Shown here: positions 23,402 through 35,269 of the stretch, one piece after another | How the letters are laid out: each line of letters starts with the position of its first letter | Numbering within the stretch: the first letter of the stretch is position 1 | Assembly (NCBI RefSeq): GCF_028502605.1 | Contig: NW_026611594.1 | Location: 79,501-143,500, forward strand | Length of the DNA stretch: 64,000 nt | Direction: 5' to 3' | DNA from: Trichoderma breve | Lineage: Eukaryota; Ascomycota; Sordariomycetes; Hypocreales; Hypocreaceae | Position numbers and translations under genes: made by a program | The notes under the pieces: generated by a model | The model's database searches: none | The model's input: only the letters and a program-made list of their open reading frames with translations | What the model was told of the DNA's origin: nothing

Positions 23402-25143
23402 GATGATCCCAAGTCCGTGTTAGTGGCAACAGACCACTAACAAAAGGACTATAGCAGGATGTTGGTGAAGCGAGAGTATGGGTTGTGTTTGAAACAAGAC
23501 TCAAGAACAAAGAAGAAGAAACCGTCTCGAAGAAAGAGCTATCATTTAAAGAGCCCCAGCTTCAGCCGTGCCTCGTTGGCAAAACACGATATTGAGCCAA
23601 TTTGGTGGACCTCGGCCCTGACAAGAAGACCGAGACGGGGCCCGGCTTCGCCTGTACGAGTAATCCCAAAAAAAGCCATGGCCACGATGGAGCTGGAAGG
23701 ATGAGTGATGTGAGTCAACCAATGGAGTCGTAGGATCTGTATCAGGATTTGAGCCAAAGGTCCATCCACGCGGCCTAGAAACACGGAGGCGGAACGTGCC
23801 AATCAAGCTCGCTTCCGTTCTTTGTCTTCGCACTCGGATAGCCGCCCCACGAGCTTAAATTCCCCTGACGCCCGTTCCGGCTTGCCGCCATTTCGCTGAG
23901 ATTTCAACGTTCCGCTTAGTCATGGCGAAACAACTGCATTCGGCATGTGGTGGGCTTGAAAATTCATGGGCTATCCCTCGATGCCCCGAGCACTTGATGC
24001 CAAGAGGAAGGTGAAGCGGTAGTTGGACGCTTCCGCACTGCTGGTACTGCTCCCTGTAGCAATGATCACGGTAGTATCAGCCAGGGCCCAGCTAGATCTT
24101 GCTCTGACGAACCACATCGTTCAGACCTGCGTACCCTGGAGCTGGATAAAGCAGATTGGTAGCATCGCCTATTCCCTTTCCCGGCCACCTACATCGCCGG
24201 ATCTTTCCATGATGCACGCACTTCATCTTGGAATTGATTGCCTGCCACATGGTAGTCGGAGGATGTGCCGTTGGTGACTTGAAGGGGTAACAGGTTTGAG
24301 CATCGCATCCTCCCAAAGAAACTACTGTACTGAGAATGTTTCATCTTTCATCCCACCGCTGTAACGGCGTACAATCTCCCCAGACGGTACTGTAGCACAG
24401 CATACTGTCATCGTGGGTGCTGTAGCAACTGACGACTCCATCGTCGGGGTCGCGGCTCGTTCAAAGTGCCGCCCTTCTAGAATGCCGCCCGCCCAGCTCC
24501 AGCTGTAACTGCTTGACTAAGCGGACAAATCCCTTTCACGAGCCTCTCCCACTTTGTGCCAAAGTCTCCGGATGTCGTCAAAGGTCATTGTCGTATTACC
24601 AAGCCACGTTGCTCTCGGCCGAATGCAGGAGCTGCTGGCGCCCCCGTATGTATGAGCATTGCAAATCAAATCGGCATAATCAAATCATCCCCCCCAAAGG
24701 ATTACTTACAACCCCCCGAAGGATCCCGGCAGCATCAAAGCCTTATCGCAGCACATGCGCTGGCCCAGTTTTGCTGCGGTTGTTCCGATTATCTGACAGC
24801 CAAGATTCCGAGGCCATGCGTCACGTCGGCACTACTGCCTCCGGCTAAACCCTGGCTCGATCCACCTCAGCGCAACTAGCGCCTGCTCGGACAGGCCCGC
24901 TTGAGCGAAACTTCCGCTGAGTCAGCAACTCGCAACCCCGAGCAGGCGCATCTCGGGCTGTCAGCCGAATCGAAAAGCCTATTCCATGTCCGAAGCAAAA
25001 GATCGAATCCCTCCGAGACCCTCATATTACCAAAAGCATCTGCCTGTTGCGTTGCTTGATAGCATTGATTGCATCAACTGTAACTGTCATTATCTGATTA
25101 GCAAACACGAGCATCAGGGCAGGCAAAAGCCAAAGTAAGGAGC
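23402..25143. other. Long divergent promoter between PDR pump and Zn2Cys6 regulator
   Basis: About 1.74 kb between two divergent genes. Open frames inside (for example 24556-24879) have no recognisable content. A long promoter is usual for inducible efflux pumps. I saw no exact TCCGCGGA pleiotropic-drug-response element. Confidence 0.55.
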
Positions 25144-27516
25144 ATGGTGGCTGAAAGGCGTGCTTGCGACGCTTGTTATAAGCGGAAGGTAATGGATTCA
25201 CAACCCCGAGTCTCGTTTTTGAAAATGATAGTCCTATTCTGCTGCTTGTCACCTTGTCTCTCTCATCTGAGTCTGATTCTGATCCTCCCCCTTACCCTAC
25301 AAACACCCTCACGTCCAGACTTATGCACATGTATCCTCACGCTTATACCTGATGGGTGGTGGTAGATCCAATGCGATCGATCCGAACACGATGAACTATG
25401 CAACTGGTGCCGACACCATGATCTCCCCTGCACACTTAACCGAATTAGGGGCAGGAAGAAGAAAACTAAGTAAGTACATACCTGTCACTCCTATGTTCGC
25501 ATTTCCGCTTACAAAGACTGTGTCGCAGGAGCTCAACCGAGAGTCTTGTCAAACGCCTTGAGCGAATAGAACAAGGCATAGCTAGGGCAAAGGCTATCAA
25601 GCAAGGCGTGCAGATACCTCCTGCTACTACTTCTGCTGCTGCTGCTACTTCTATTGCTACTGCTATTACTGCGGCTCCCGCTGCCGCCTCTCCAGCCTCA
25701 TTGGCTCCCTCTGACGGCTCCAGCCAATTTCATAGGAAGATTACCCACGGCAGGTGTACACTCTGTCGATCCAATGACAACTCGCAGTCGCCTCGACAGC
25801 TTGGCGCTGCTCCCCTAGGTCAGGTCTGGTTTTCGGGCCAGAAGTTTGCTGCCATCTGTTCCCGAAATGGCATTCCCCATTTTACCTCTCTAGGAGAGCA
25901 GTGGATATACTCAAGAACAGGGCTATGGCCTCATTTCCGTAACGACGATGCTTTTGCTTTCAGAGAAACGGATCATGTCCCCTCTGCGGCTTCAGCACTC
26001 CAGTCTTTGAAGGGGCCTGCGAAGCAGGCTGAGATACAAAAGCTTCCGGAAAGATGGATCACACAGGCGTTGCTTGATACGTTTACAGCATCTGACTTTC
26101 GCCTCGTCTTCCCCGTGGTGGAACGCGAGTTATTCGAGGAAACAATACGAGTAGCGTATGGTGCGCCAGTCACAGATGCGACGATTGAGGAGATTGGTAG
26201 TAAAGCCTGTGTGCTTGCTTTTCTTTGTGTCACTAGTCATCATTTTGCTACTCAGGATGCTGCCAAGCTTGTCGATAGCGATGCCTGTGCCAAGCAAGCG
26301 CAGTTGCTGATATCAGACTTTGTTGAAGACGCGAGCCTCACGACTTTGCAAGTAATGGTCATGCTGGTAAGTCCTCGATGACTAGGTATCCTGGTGTCAC
26401 CTTTGATTCATCTCTGACTCTCCTAGTTCCTCAATGAGACACTATGCGGCCATTTGCAGGGGGCGTGCATGTATCACTCTATCGCATGTCGTACCGTTTG
26501 TATCCTTGGAGGACACACTATCGCCAACGATCCACATAAAACCACCAACCTCACTTTTCAGGAGCTTGAAGAACGCCAAATCCGCCGACTCTTTTGGCTC
26601 TGCTATCTCTTTGACAAAGACATAGCTTTGAGAAACGGCCAGCCGCCCATCATCAGCGACGAATTTTGCGATCTTACCCTCCCCCAAGACTACATAGCAA
26701 ACCGCTTCTCGGAAGAGGCTTTCTCAGCCACAACCAGTTCTCAGGTGCCGTTTCTCCCTAGTGACTTACGTCTAAGTCTGCTTAAATCGAAGGCTGTCAG
26801 CGCTCTCTACTCCGCCGGCTCGCTACGAAAGTCGGATGCTGAGCTGCTCCGTACCATCCGTGAACTTGACGAAGACCTGGAAAACTGGCGCGCTTCAATT
26901 CCATCGGAATACGCGCCCGCGTTATCTATTCGCCAACATGTCAAGCTTGCTGACACTCTGAACATCAACACCAGTATGCTGCATATCGAGCTGCACTTGG
27001 ACTACCACTATCTCTTGAACATGATACACTGCGCCAGTGGCCGATGTGTGGTAGACTGGAGTGAGTCTGGGAAGGAAATGATTTTCGGCTTACAGTCCAG
27101 TCTTGACTTATCCGTCGAGGCCAGCCGATCGACTCTCATCTATCTGAGAGAAGCTGCACCACGACTGGCCGGTGAAGCGTTTTGGTGGGTTTATATTCAT
27201 ACTTCCTCTTCTATGTTAAAACTTTTGATCTCGCTGTTCTAACGCACTATACCTTAGGGTTTTCATCTTTTACCCCGTTTCAGCCCTTTTGAGCATATTC
27301 TTCAATCTTTTACGAAACCCTCAACATGAATATGCTGAGCACGATATAGGCCTGTTGGCCTCGGCTACCAAAGTCATTAGAAGCATGCCTATGCACAGAG
27401 TCACGACCCACGAACTCGAATATCTGCGTAGGATGGACGCGTTTATCGAGGAGCTAGGCCGTCTCTGCCAAGCAGCAACTGCAAAGGCTCGACATGAGCA
27501 CGGTGGAGTAGAGTAA
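25144..27516 (+). CDS. Zn2Cys6 transcription factor with fungal middle homology region
   Basis: Nuclear DNA-binding regulator, 667 residues in five exons: 25144-25188, 25366-25469, 25529-26366, 26427-27184 and 27258-27516 (introns 177, 59, 60 and 73 bases). The binuclear zinc cluster is split by the first intron and reads C8-x2-C11-x6-C18-x8-C27-x2-C30-x6-C37, followed by the basic RIRGRKKK linker and a short coiled coil (SLVKRLERIEQGIARAKAIK). A Thr/Ala-rich low-complexity stretch comes next. The region from about residue 170 on, with LEERQIRRLFWLCYLFDKDIALRNGQPPII, is the fungal-specific transcription factor domain. It is divergent to the PDR pump, which suggests a xenobiotic-response regulator; target and ligand are unknown. 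Confidence 0.92.
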
Positions 27517-28865
27517 CTACCAATGTGCTCTGGGCTTATGCATGCATTTGGGGCGTTGACCTTTTCGTTTTGTCTATATCATGAATTTATATGTTCAGTG
27601 GCACATGATTATGGAGTGGGAAAGTACCTTAGACATAGAGATTCATTTACGTGGGGGGTTTTTGATTACTGTATTGACGAGTATACGCTTCTAGCATGCA
27701 TAATTTTTACTGTATCATACTGCATTTAATAATATATGATCCTGCTAAACATCATACTTCGTTCTTTTTCTAGATTGAGCTGAGACAAGTCCACCTCAAT
27801 AAAAAAAAAAACAATTGGGAGGAGCCTGCTTGAAGCGGAGGAGCCTAGAAAGTTATTTGTTGGTTAGGGTTCCTCGACGTGCTTCTGTGCTGTTTCTGTC
27901 TCTTCACAATCTGAATGATATCTCATCGATTGACCTCAGTAAGTGGAGTATAAAACGGCAGCTGAATTAATCAAGATGGTGATTATGAAACGAAGTTGAA
28001 TAGCCGAATTCGAGCCACTCCTAATGTCTTTTAGTAATATAGGATTTGTTCTCTTTAAAATTTTGTCCTGATTCATGTATGCTGTATGTTTGCAAAAGCC
28101 TTCATTGGTGTCTATTCAAGAGTGATGAGTTGACATGCCATGATCACAGGCAACCGATCGATATAGTGTCAATTATTGGCCGTAACTATATATTCATAGT
28201 ATTTGCCAACAATCTGTTCAACCTACAGATCACTCTTTTCTCTTGGCAAATCCCTCTCAGTTTCCATCATAAATTAGTATCCTCGGACTCTTCATGATGA
28301 GTTAAACAGCCAGTAGAAGGGATTCCTTCGAATGGTTCGCTCTTTATCACAACATTACTCTGACTCCGTGATAGAATGGCTGCTAAAGCTTTACAGTCAG
28401 CTTACTATAGCCAAACGCAAACTTGACAGGTTTACAAATGGTACTCTTCTTTCCAACGAGCATCTGAATTTGCTACGCCTTGTTCACGGAGCAGATCTCA
28501 GGGTTGGTGAAGCCAATATGGTTGACTTAGAAGGTCGAGGCAACCCTCAAAAACATATATACAAACTGCGTGTCAGGTAATATGTGAGGTGAGCCAAACT
28601 TGATCACATGGGGGAGAATGCCCCTTGTTTAATGAGAGACTCATATCCGCTCTCTGTCTGCCATAATACTACTATGCCGTGCTAGATGTCACTGAGAAAT
28701 CATACTCTGAAACTGGTAGCAACTCATAATGGTTTACGTCTAGGTAAGTAATTCTTCCTATGTTATAAATTCCCTGGGGAAAACCCATTTTAACAGTGTT
28801 CAAGCTCAGCTTCGAGAGATTCAATCCAGTCGAATAGGTGTTCACTGACCACTTTCGGGTTCAAG

Positions 28866-28883
28866 ATTTGTAATATTACAAAT
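28866..28883. repeat. Perfect 18-base palindrome ATTTGTAATATTACAAAT
   Basis: Fully self-complementary sequence in a gene-poor region. TCGGG (28855-28859) and CCCGA (28886-28890) flank it, giving a partly symmetric CGG...CCG arrangement like the half-sites of zinc-cluster regulators. Function unknown. Confidence 0.8.
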
Positions 28884-29595
28884 TTCCCGATATTTCATCC
28901 AGATCCCACATTTTCTCACTCCATCATGCCACTGGTCGATATAAGCACAAATGTGCCTGGTGACTAAATTTTGAAGAGTGGGCTACCTAGCAGGTACTTA
29001 CGGATACACTTTGCACATGCCATGTCCTCACTCTGCAGCACTGGCATAGACACTATACTTTACCTGTACAAGTCATAAAACCACTTCCGTTTCTCTTGCT
29101 ACTGAGTGACAACTACATTGCCAGCTTCTAATTTGGAGCTTTTGGGATGGGCGGAGCCGCATTATCTAGTGGCACTGCGTAAACGAGCCAACTTCACATT
29201 CGAGTGTCTCGCCACTTCCAACTAAGGGCTCATAAGTACATGCAATTCCCTTGTGATGACTTGGCCATGACAAAGTGGTCCTTGTCAAGGCTAGTTGGGA
29301 ACACTGTCTTTTCTTATTTTGTCTCAAGTCAAGAGTATTCATGGCAAGCCCCTGATACTAGTGGACCATTGGAGACCCTCAAGGAAGAACATCAAGGAGA
29401 TGCCACATGGTTAGTGATGACGATGTTGAGAGTGTCACTGTGTTGATGAAAACAAGACCGTCTACCAGCGCATACAAACCGAGAGCAACTGCATACAGTC
29501 AGTACAGGCGCGTTAAGTTGAAATGCAAAAAAAAAGTATTTCTCAGGCGGTTATTGAGGTGCATCTCCCAACACTCCCACTAGCTCAATAGACTT

Positions 29596-29674
29596 CTGGC
29601 TCTAAACAATGGCTCTTACTGGCTCTAAACAATGCTCTTACTGGCTCAGCGGCTCTTACTGGCAACGGCTCAAG
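29596..29674. repeat. Degenerate tandem repeat, four units of 23, 22, 18 and 16 bases
   Basis: Units starting CTGGCTC lie at 29596, 29619, 29641 and 29659; the first three end in GCTCTTA. Units 1 and 2 differ by one base deletion; units 3 and 4 have internal deletions. The pattern suggests replication slippage. Confidence 0.85.
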
Positions 29675-30524
29675 TCTACCTTGGCTGTGGTGTGGACCTC
29701 AACAACCCCTGGAATCTGGCAATTTCTTTTGTAACGGCCTCGAACGCGCTCCGAACGTGCGACCTCGCGACAACCAACGAGACGCTAAACTGCTACGCTA
29801 TTCTGCTCATAACCTGTAGAAATGCAAAAAGACGTATTTTCTTGAAGGCTGTTGAGGTTTATATGTTGAGACGGTGTTCATATCCGTGGTCATACACTAT
29901 TACCTAATCGGGCAATCGCTCTGCATGTGATTCATCAAGGCTACCGCAATGGACACGGGCTCATGTTCGTGTTTAATCATTTGTCATTAGGGTTCAAAAG
30001 TTGTCATTAGCTCGTAAATAGAATGAGAGAATAGCCTGGGATTTATGAAAGACATTTTCAAGTTTATTCCCAAAAGCAATGCTGTAAACGAAACTACCTA
30101 CTCTTCTATACTTGCCGATCCAATCTCCATCATTTGCTCTCTCCATAAATACAGCCTTTATTTCCATCCTTGACAGACAGCGGTGGGCTACGAAGACTCC
30201 AAGTGCATATGTATACAAAACCAAGCGAAGCCATTGTTTTATTCAATCGAGTGAGCAAAAGACTTTCTAAGTTGGTTACATTAGAGATCACTACGCAGCC
30301 GCAGTTCCTACTATTTGAATGGCAACGAAAAGAAACAAGTTGATGATCCAAGAAAAGGAAAGGCTGGATTAATAATAAAGAAGCTTTCTAATAGTAGCCA
30401 GAATGAAGAAGTCTTATCCACCGTAAGTTGTGTAACCCGATTTATCCCTATGCAGATGCCTCGATGAATAAAAATAATATGTACAAGAATCGCATCCTCA
30501 ATGATGCTCGAATCGAATGTTCAG

Positions 30525-31247
30525 TTAAGGAGTAGCAGTTGCAACGATCTTCTGCTCTCCGCTAGTTCGCTTCACGCTGTCGTACTCCCCAGCAGAAGGT
30601 CGTGTCTTCCGCCTCTCCAAAAACTCCAGGATAGCAAGAACGGTTGTCGTAAGTTGAACCAAGAATAGGGGAATCAAGTTGTATTGCCATCCTCTCATGA
30701 TTCGCAGGTGGTTGGCGATATCGTTTCGCTGGCTTTCATCCGCCAGGTCGAGCTTCAGCATGGCTGGGAACCAGTTTTGAGGCGTCCACGTATCGAGAGC
30801 ATACTTGTGGTTGCCGGTTTTCGAGGCGGCGTCAAGATCGATAGTCTGTCCTTTATGCGCATTCGTAACAGAAAAGACGTATCCGAGAGACCCAATAGTG
30901 AGCATGAGGCCCAGGACGAGAATGACAAGCCAGGCACCGTAGAAGAAGGACGTGGCTTTCGCTCCGATGATGTTGGGTCGGCTTCTAAGGAAAAGAACGA
31001 GGGAGCCCCCTATGCAAATGAGGACGATTGCTGTTCCCGCCGCGCCGTTGCTAGAGTGCCCTTGGTCGACCAAGAAATGCTTCGGAATGCCATAGAGATC
31101 GAAAGTCGAGCCGTTGAAGTTGACAGCAAATGTGCCGCTGGCAGTGTTGTGTAGCCATGCCACCATGCTAGTGATGAAAGCCAGTTCGAGGACGGCATCA
31201 ATCAGCAGCACGCCCAGAGCGACAACGAGATAGGTAAAGAGTGCCAT
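30525..31247 (-). CDS. Four-span integral membrane protein, unknown function
   Basis: Intronless gene of 240 residues, starting at ATG 31247 (the frame is open further up only through a TTG codon). Four hydrophobic segments are visible: ALFTYLVVALGVLLIDAVLELAF, GTAIVLICIGGSLVLFL, GAWLVILVLGLMLTIGSLGYVF and LIPLFLVQLTTTVLAILEFL. Between the first two is an extracellular-type loop, and the C-terminal tail is basic and polar. The layout resembles fungal tetraspan proteins of unknown function, but I see no tetraspanin CCG motif. A TATAAG element at 31358-31363 lies about 110 bases upstream. Confidence 0.8.
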   Translation of the reverse strand: MALFTYLVVALGVLLIDAVLELAFITSMVAWLHNTASGTFAVNFNGSTFDLYGIPKHFLVDQGHSSNGAAGTAIVLICIGGSLVLFLRSRPNIIGAKATSFFYGAWLVILVLGLMLTIGSLGYVFSVTNAHKGQTIDLDAASKTGNHKYALDTWTPQNWFPAMLKLDLADESQRNDIANHLRIMRGWQYNLIPLFLVQLTTTVLAILEFLERRKTRPSAGEYDSVKRTSGEQKIVATATP

Positions 31248-34200
31248 CTTGACGAAAAACACAGTTTGCTTCACTGCAGTCGGCAATTCAACAATGAAAG
31301 AGAGAAGAAAAGCCTGACTGGTAAGCCCACCAATTAACTGACTAGAGATCCCATCCTCTTATATTATATTTTAGGCCTTACGATGTCCGTCCCAAAATCC
31401 CCCGTTTGATAGCCCAATCGCCGTTGGCCCCATGTTAGTGCTGACCGGGTGGAATCAGTGGCTGAGGTACTAGCCAACAGCAAATGCAAGCTTCCCTGCT
31501 TACAACCATCGGTAAGGCGCAGAACAAGATACCTGACCATGTGTAAACGGCTGAACACAACGTCCCGAAGGATTGGCAGTGGACCAGTACGCATACTCTA
31601 AATTTCCGGAGTTTGCCTTACCGCTGGGGGCCGTGGACCTGGGAGCAGCAGAGCCGCATAAGCGTTCTCATGACTGAATGTTTATGGGTTCCACTAGATC
31701 CTTGGAGCTAGAAGAGTTTTCTGAATGTGAGAAACTACAACTACATGTGCCCTGTTGAACATGAGAATTGACTGCTAGGGTCGGACCAACCCAAGCCATG
31801 TCCAACCCACCCAACTTCAGAGGTTTAAGCTTGTTTTGGTCTTGTAGAATTCCCTAAAGAGAGTTTGTGAATGATGACATTGTTCACCGACGGCTAGTTG
31901 TATTTACACGGGTGGCTGTTGAGTTGAAGGAGCGCCCGCTTAACCTGTTTAGTTATTGATTCCCGTCAACACGCATACAGTTTGGCAAACGCTACCATTC
32001 TAGCCATTCACAGCTGAACATGACAGTGAGTTGCGCAAAATCCGTGTAATCTGCGGGTTTCCTAATTCATGCACGGATTCGGCGGATTCCCTGTTTTTCA
32101 GAGGCGCGGATGAATCTTGTTGGTAGCCTTGTCTCGTATCTGTACACAGCCGTTCCCATGCAAACGCACACTGTACTACGCTATTGCCTTGACGTTGGCT
32201 CGCCCTGTAGTTAAGCTAGGGTGCCACAGCAAGGCTCAAGACTGATTCCTCTCCACGGTATCATTCCCAAGAACTCGTAATTTCGGCTGTGCCGGTTCTG
32301 GACAGGCGAGCATTGTTTTTGCCTTCTCCGCATCTGGTCTGAACGAATTGGAGGCATGGAGCGGCCCGGCCATCGTGCTAGTTGCCTGTAGGTTGTAAGG
32401 AGAAGTTGAGCCACTTGTACGAAAGTGCAGGGGTATTTCAAGGGCAACGGCTTATGGCATAGCTGATAAATAGCGGCCGCTGACTGCTATAAATAAGGCA
32501 AACATGTGTAGCTTTGAAAATCCGCGATCCACGATTGGACCAAAACCCTAGCTTACGTAGGCTCGCATGTTTAAGGTGGAATTTCACTTTGCAGGTAAAA
32601 TCCATCGCGTAGTGTCCTGCTCCATAACGCAAGCGGAAGTTTTTTCTCATAAAGGCATACGAGTCGCACGATGAATCCGAAGAAGCTTATGTCATGCACT
32701 GTACGAGTATACGATCGGGAAGGGATTCCGTGACACTACAGTCGGCCCAACGAATCTACCCGAGCCTAACAACCATATCTAAGAATATCTCACGATCTCA
32801 TGATCAGCTGCATGTAGAAGCGTAAAAAAACTGGCTATACTCAATAAGTGAGTCCTCCAATATGTGAGGGCGCCATTTCGAGAGAGTATTGTGCTTCAAA
32901 CTCCGGACGAAGATGTTGATTCCATGCTGCAGATGCTCTGACTTGTGCATTCATTGGCATCTTGCTGGCTGTATTTAACCAGTATTTACAATGACCAACA
33001 GAAATCTTCTTGGCATTCATGGATTTCTATTTCAGATCTTAGATGTCATGTCACTCGTAAATTATCGATTTGTGCGGTGGCCTGTGATTTAAGGGGAGAC
33101 AGGACCTTGACTTCCATATTAGTACCTTCAGACAGGGAGCTTGAACCCCAGGCTTATTTCTCCTGAAGTTTCTTTAACCACGATGGGAAATTTGTCCGCC
33201 AGCACACCTGCTATTACAAGGTTGATGTCAGGCACAATGCCGAGGTTCTCGAACGCGGTTGCTACGCACAGCGTCATTTGAAAGACAATACTCCATTTTT
33301 CTTCTCACCAACGAAAGACCGCAATTACCCTAAACCCAGCATCAAGAGGTTGCAGAATTAACAGCACGTCCGTTTGTAGCTAACTATAGCAATTTTCGTT
33401 GGCCGTGTGTTGTGGTGTATGTGATACATGCAAAGAGTCGAAAGAACATACTGAAAGAGGTACAACGCCACTTGCAATGCTCATCCAAGTAGCTTCTTTG
33501 CTGTAAGCTCACTCTACCAATGGGGCTCAGCAATTGCTCTTTGCACACCTGATGGGTCTCAATATAACTTTCGGCTAAGCCTGACGTCGTGAGATTCGGC
33601 CGAATCCTGTCTGACGCGGAGATGAAATTCTCCCGCTCATTTACAGAGAGAATGCTTCAATACTCAATGTAATCTAATCGCCTCATATCTGCCTCGGATT
33701 CCTTGTTGTGCAACGCCTTGAGTCTTGACCGACTACCATTAGATTCTTATCAACAGTGGCGTTTCACACAAGAACCGGGTTTACATCAATGATTGAAGAA
33801 TATGAATATATATTTAGTGTCAAACGTGTGTTACACGCTCTCCGTGGTGCAATAATGTGATACTGAGTTGGAGGAGTCAGTACCACCGCAACACACGAAG
33901 ATCATGGATGGAGGATATTAATGACGACAAATGCGGTGACATGATCGCCCTTTAGTGCGGCATGTCATATAAAAATAGCTCAGGCAAATCAGGGTTGATA
34001 AATGGGAGATGTTCGAAAATAATTACCGCTTTAGGAAACTAAGCACCGAACTCTCTTCCACGGTGGTGCCGCGCGGTTGATCAATATGGCTTAATTGTTG
34101 CTAAAATTGAATACAATGCCACGTAAAAGCCGCCTGGCCAGTTAATGCCTGGATTCACTGTGCATGTTGAAAGAATTCAACTCTGTCTTGTATAGCTAGA

Positions 34201-35269
34201 TGCTTCAACTCTATCACCGCACGCTGGTTGCTACAGTAAGCACACAATTCGCCACAGCTAGAGAGAAAGAAAACAGAGCATCACTCAGGCAGCTTGCTAT
34301 GACATCTAGAGAAATCTCGGTTATATAGTAGGTAAATAAAGGGAGTGGCTATTCAATACTCCAAGTTTGCTATCTCACATCCTGTGTTCCAAGTCTAAAG
34401 CTGGCGATGGTACCATATACTAGAAGCAAATAGTAGAAAGTATTGGCAGCAACAGAGACACTCAAGGAATTGGGTATCTACTACCTAGGTAGTCAATAAA
34501 ATGCTTTCCTTCGTATCTTACCCTGAAACTTGAACTCCAGAAAGTCGATGGGATGCTAAATGGTTACTCACGTAAAATATCACCTTTGATATCTGCTCAG
34601 CTCAACGAGGCAGACGGCCGTGGACAATTGCTTTTTCCCTTTTCACCAATGTCAGCCTTCCAACTGTAATCCAGCCATACCAGAGTAATAGACTTACTAT
34701 ACGGTAAATGCTGCCTACTTGAAGCCCTCCATAACCAATGCGAGAATTAAAATGCCTTTCCAAAGTCTCATCGTGCGCTTGGTAGGTGGAAAGCAGATTA
34801 AACATTTCTCGATAATAGAAGATTACCAGCGATTAGGATAAGCGGTTTGCATTGTAGGTTGCAATAGCTATCTTTGAAGACGATGCAGGGTATTGATTTC
34901 AAGCTCACGTTTGCCAGTAGGAAGGCTGTGCGCTAGGCTGTGCACTGGGCTTCACCCAGGCAGCAGAAAAAGGCCTCCCAAATGTTCAAATTTATTTATC
35001 TTCTCCTTTCTGCAACAAAATTGTCTTTCCCAGTTGCAATTGCAGCAGAGTTGAGGGATACTTCAGTGGTTCAAGTTTGTGTTGTTGGATAGATACATGT
35101 ATTGGCAGAATTAAATATATGCAATTTCACAGCGACCAACGCTTTGCAACATTTCCTGTTCAACTGTACCAATAGCCACCACAAAACATTGTGTGTAACG
35201 CTCGACTGTTCCCTTAGTTCGCTAATCCTCGCTTTGGTACTTGAAATTTCATCACAGGTGTTGAACTTA
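31248..35269. other. Four-kilobase gene desert with decayed repeat-like sequence
   Basis: No open frame with recognisable content was found on either strand. Several places look like old mobile-element debris: an inverted pair AATCCGTG (32039-32046) and CACGGATT (32072-32079) with further CGGATT copies to 32110, and AAAATCCGCG near 32518. A 12-base tandem duplication AGGCTGTGC(G/A)CT sits at 34923-34946, followed by a small hairpin. No tRNA-like box pair was identified. Confidence 0.55.
31358..31363 (-). promoter_or_regulatory. TATA-like element of membrane-protein gene
   Basis: On the minus strand the sequence reads TATAATATAAGAGG, ending about 110 bases before the ATG at 31247. Position and composition fit a TATA box. 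Confidence 0.4.

Larger units (their letters stand above)
27517..30524. other. Three-kilobase gene-poor stretch with repeats and palindrome
   Basis: No convincing gene. Short open frames at 28332-28580 and 29632-29907 have no domain and no supporting splice structure. The stretch holds an 18-base perfect palindrome (28866-28883), a four-unit degenerate tandem repeat (29596-29674) and a loose direct repeat (about 29521-29570 against 29821-29868, both starting AAATGCAAAAA). This looks like decayed non-coding or mobile DNA. Confidence 0.6.

Noticed and set aside
24990..25020. tRNA B-box-like ATCGAATCC
   Set aside because: No matching A box or cloverleaf at the right distance.
28332..28580. Possible 82-residue small gene
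   Set aside because: No signal peptide, domain or TATA support; isolated in gene-poor DNA.
30684..31154. 156-codon plus-strand open frame
   Set aside because: Antisense to the four-span membrane protein gene.
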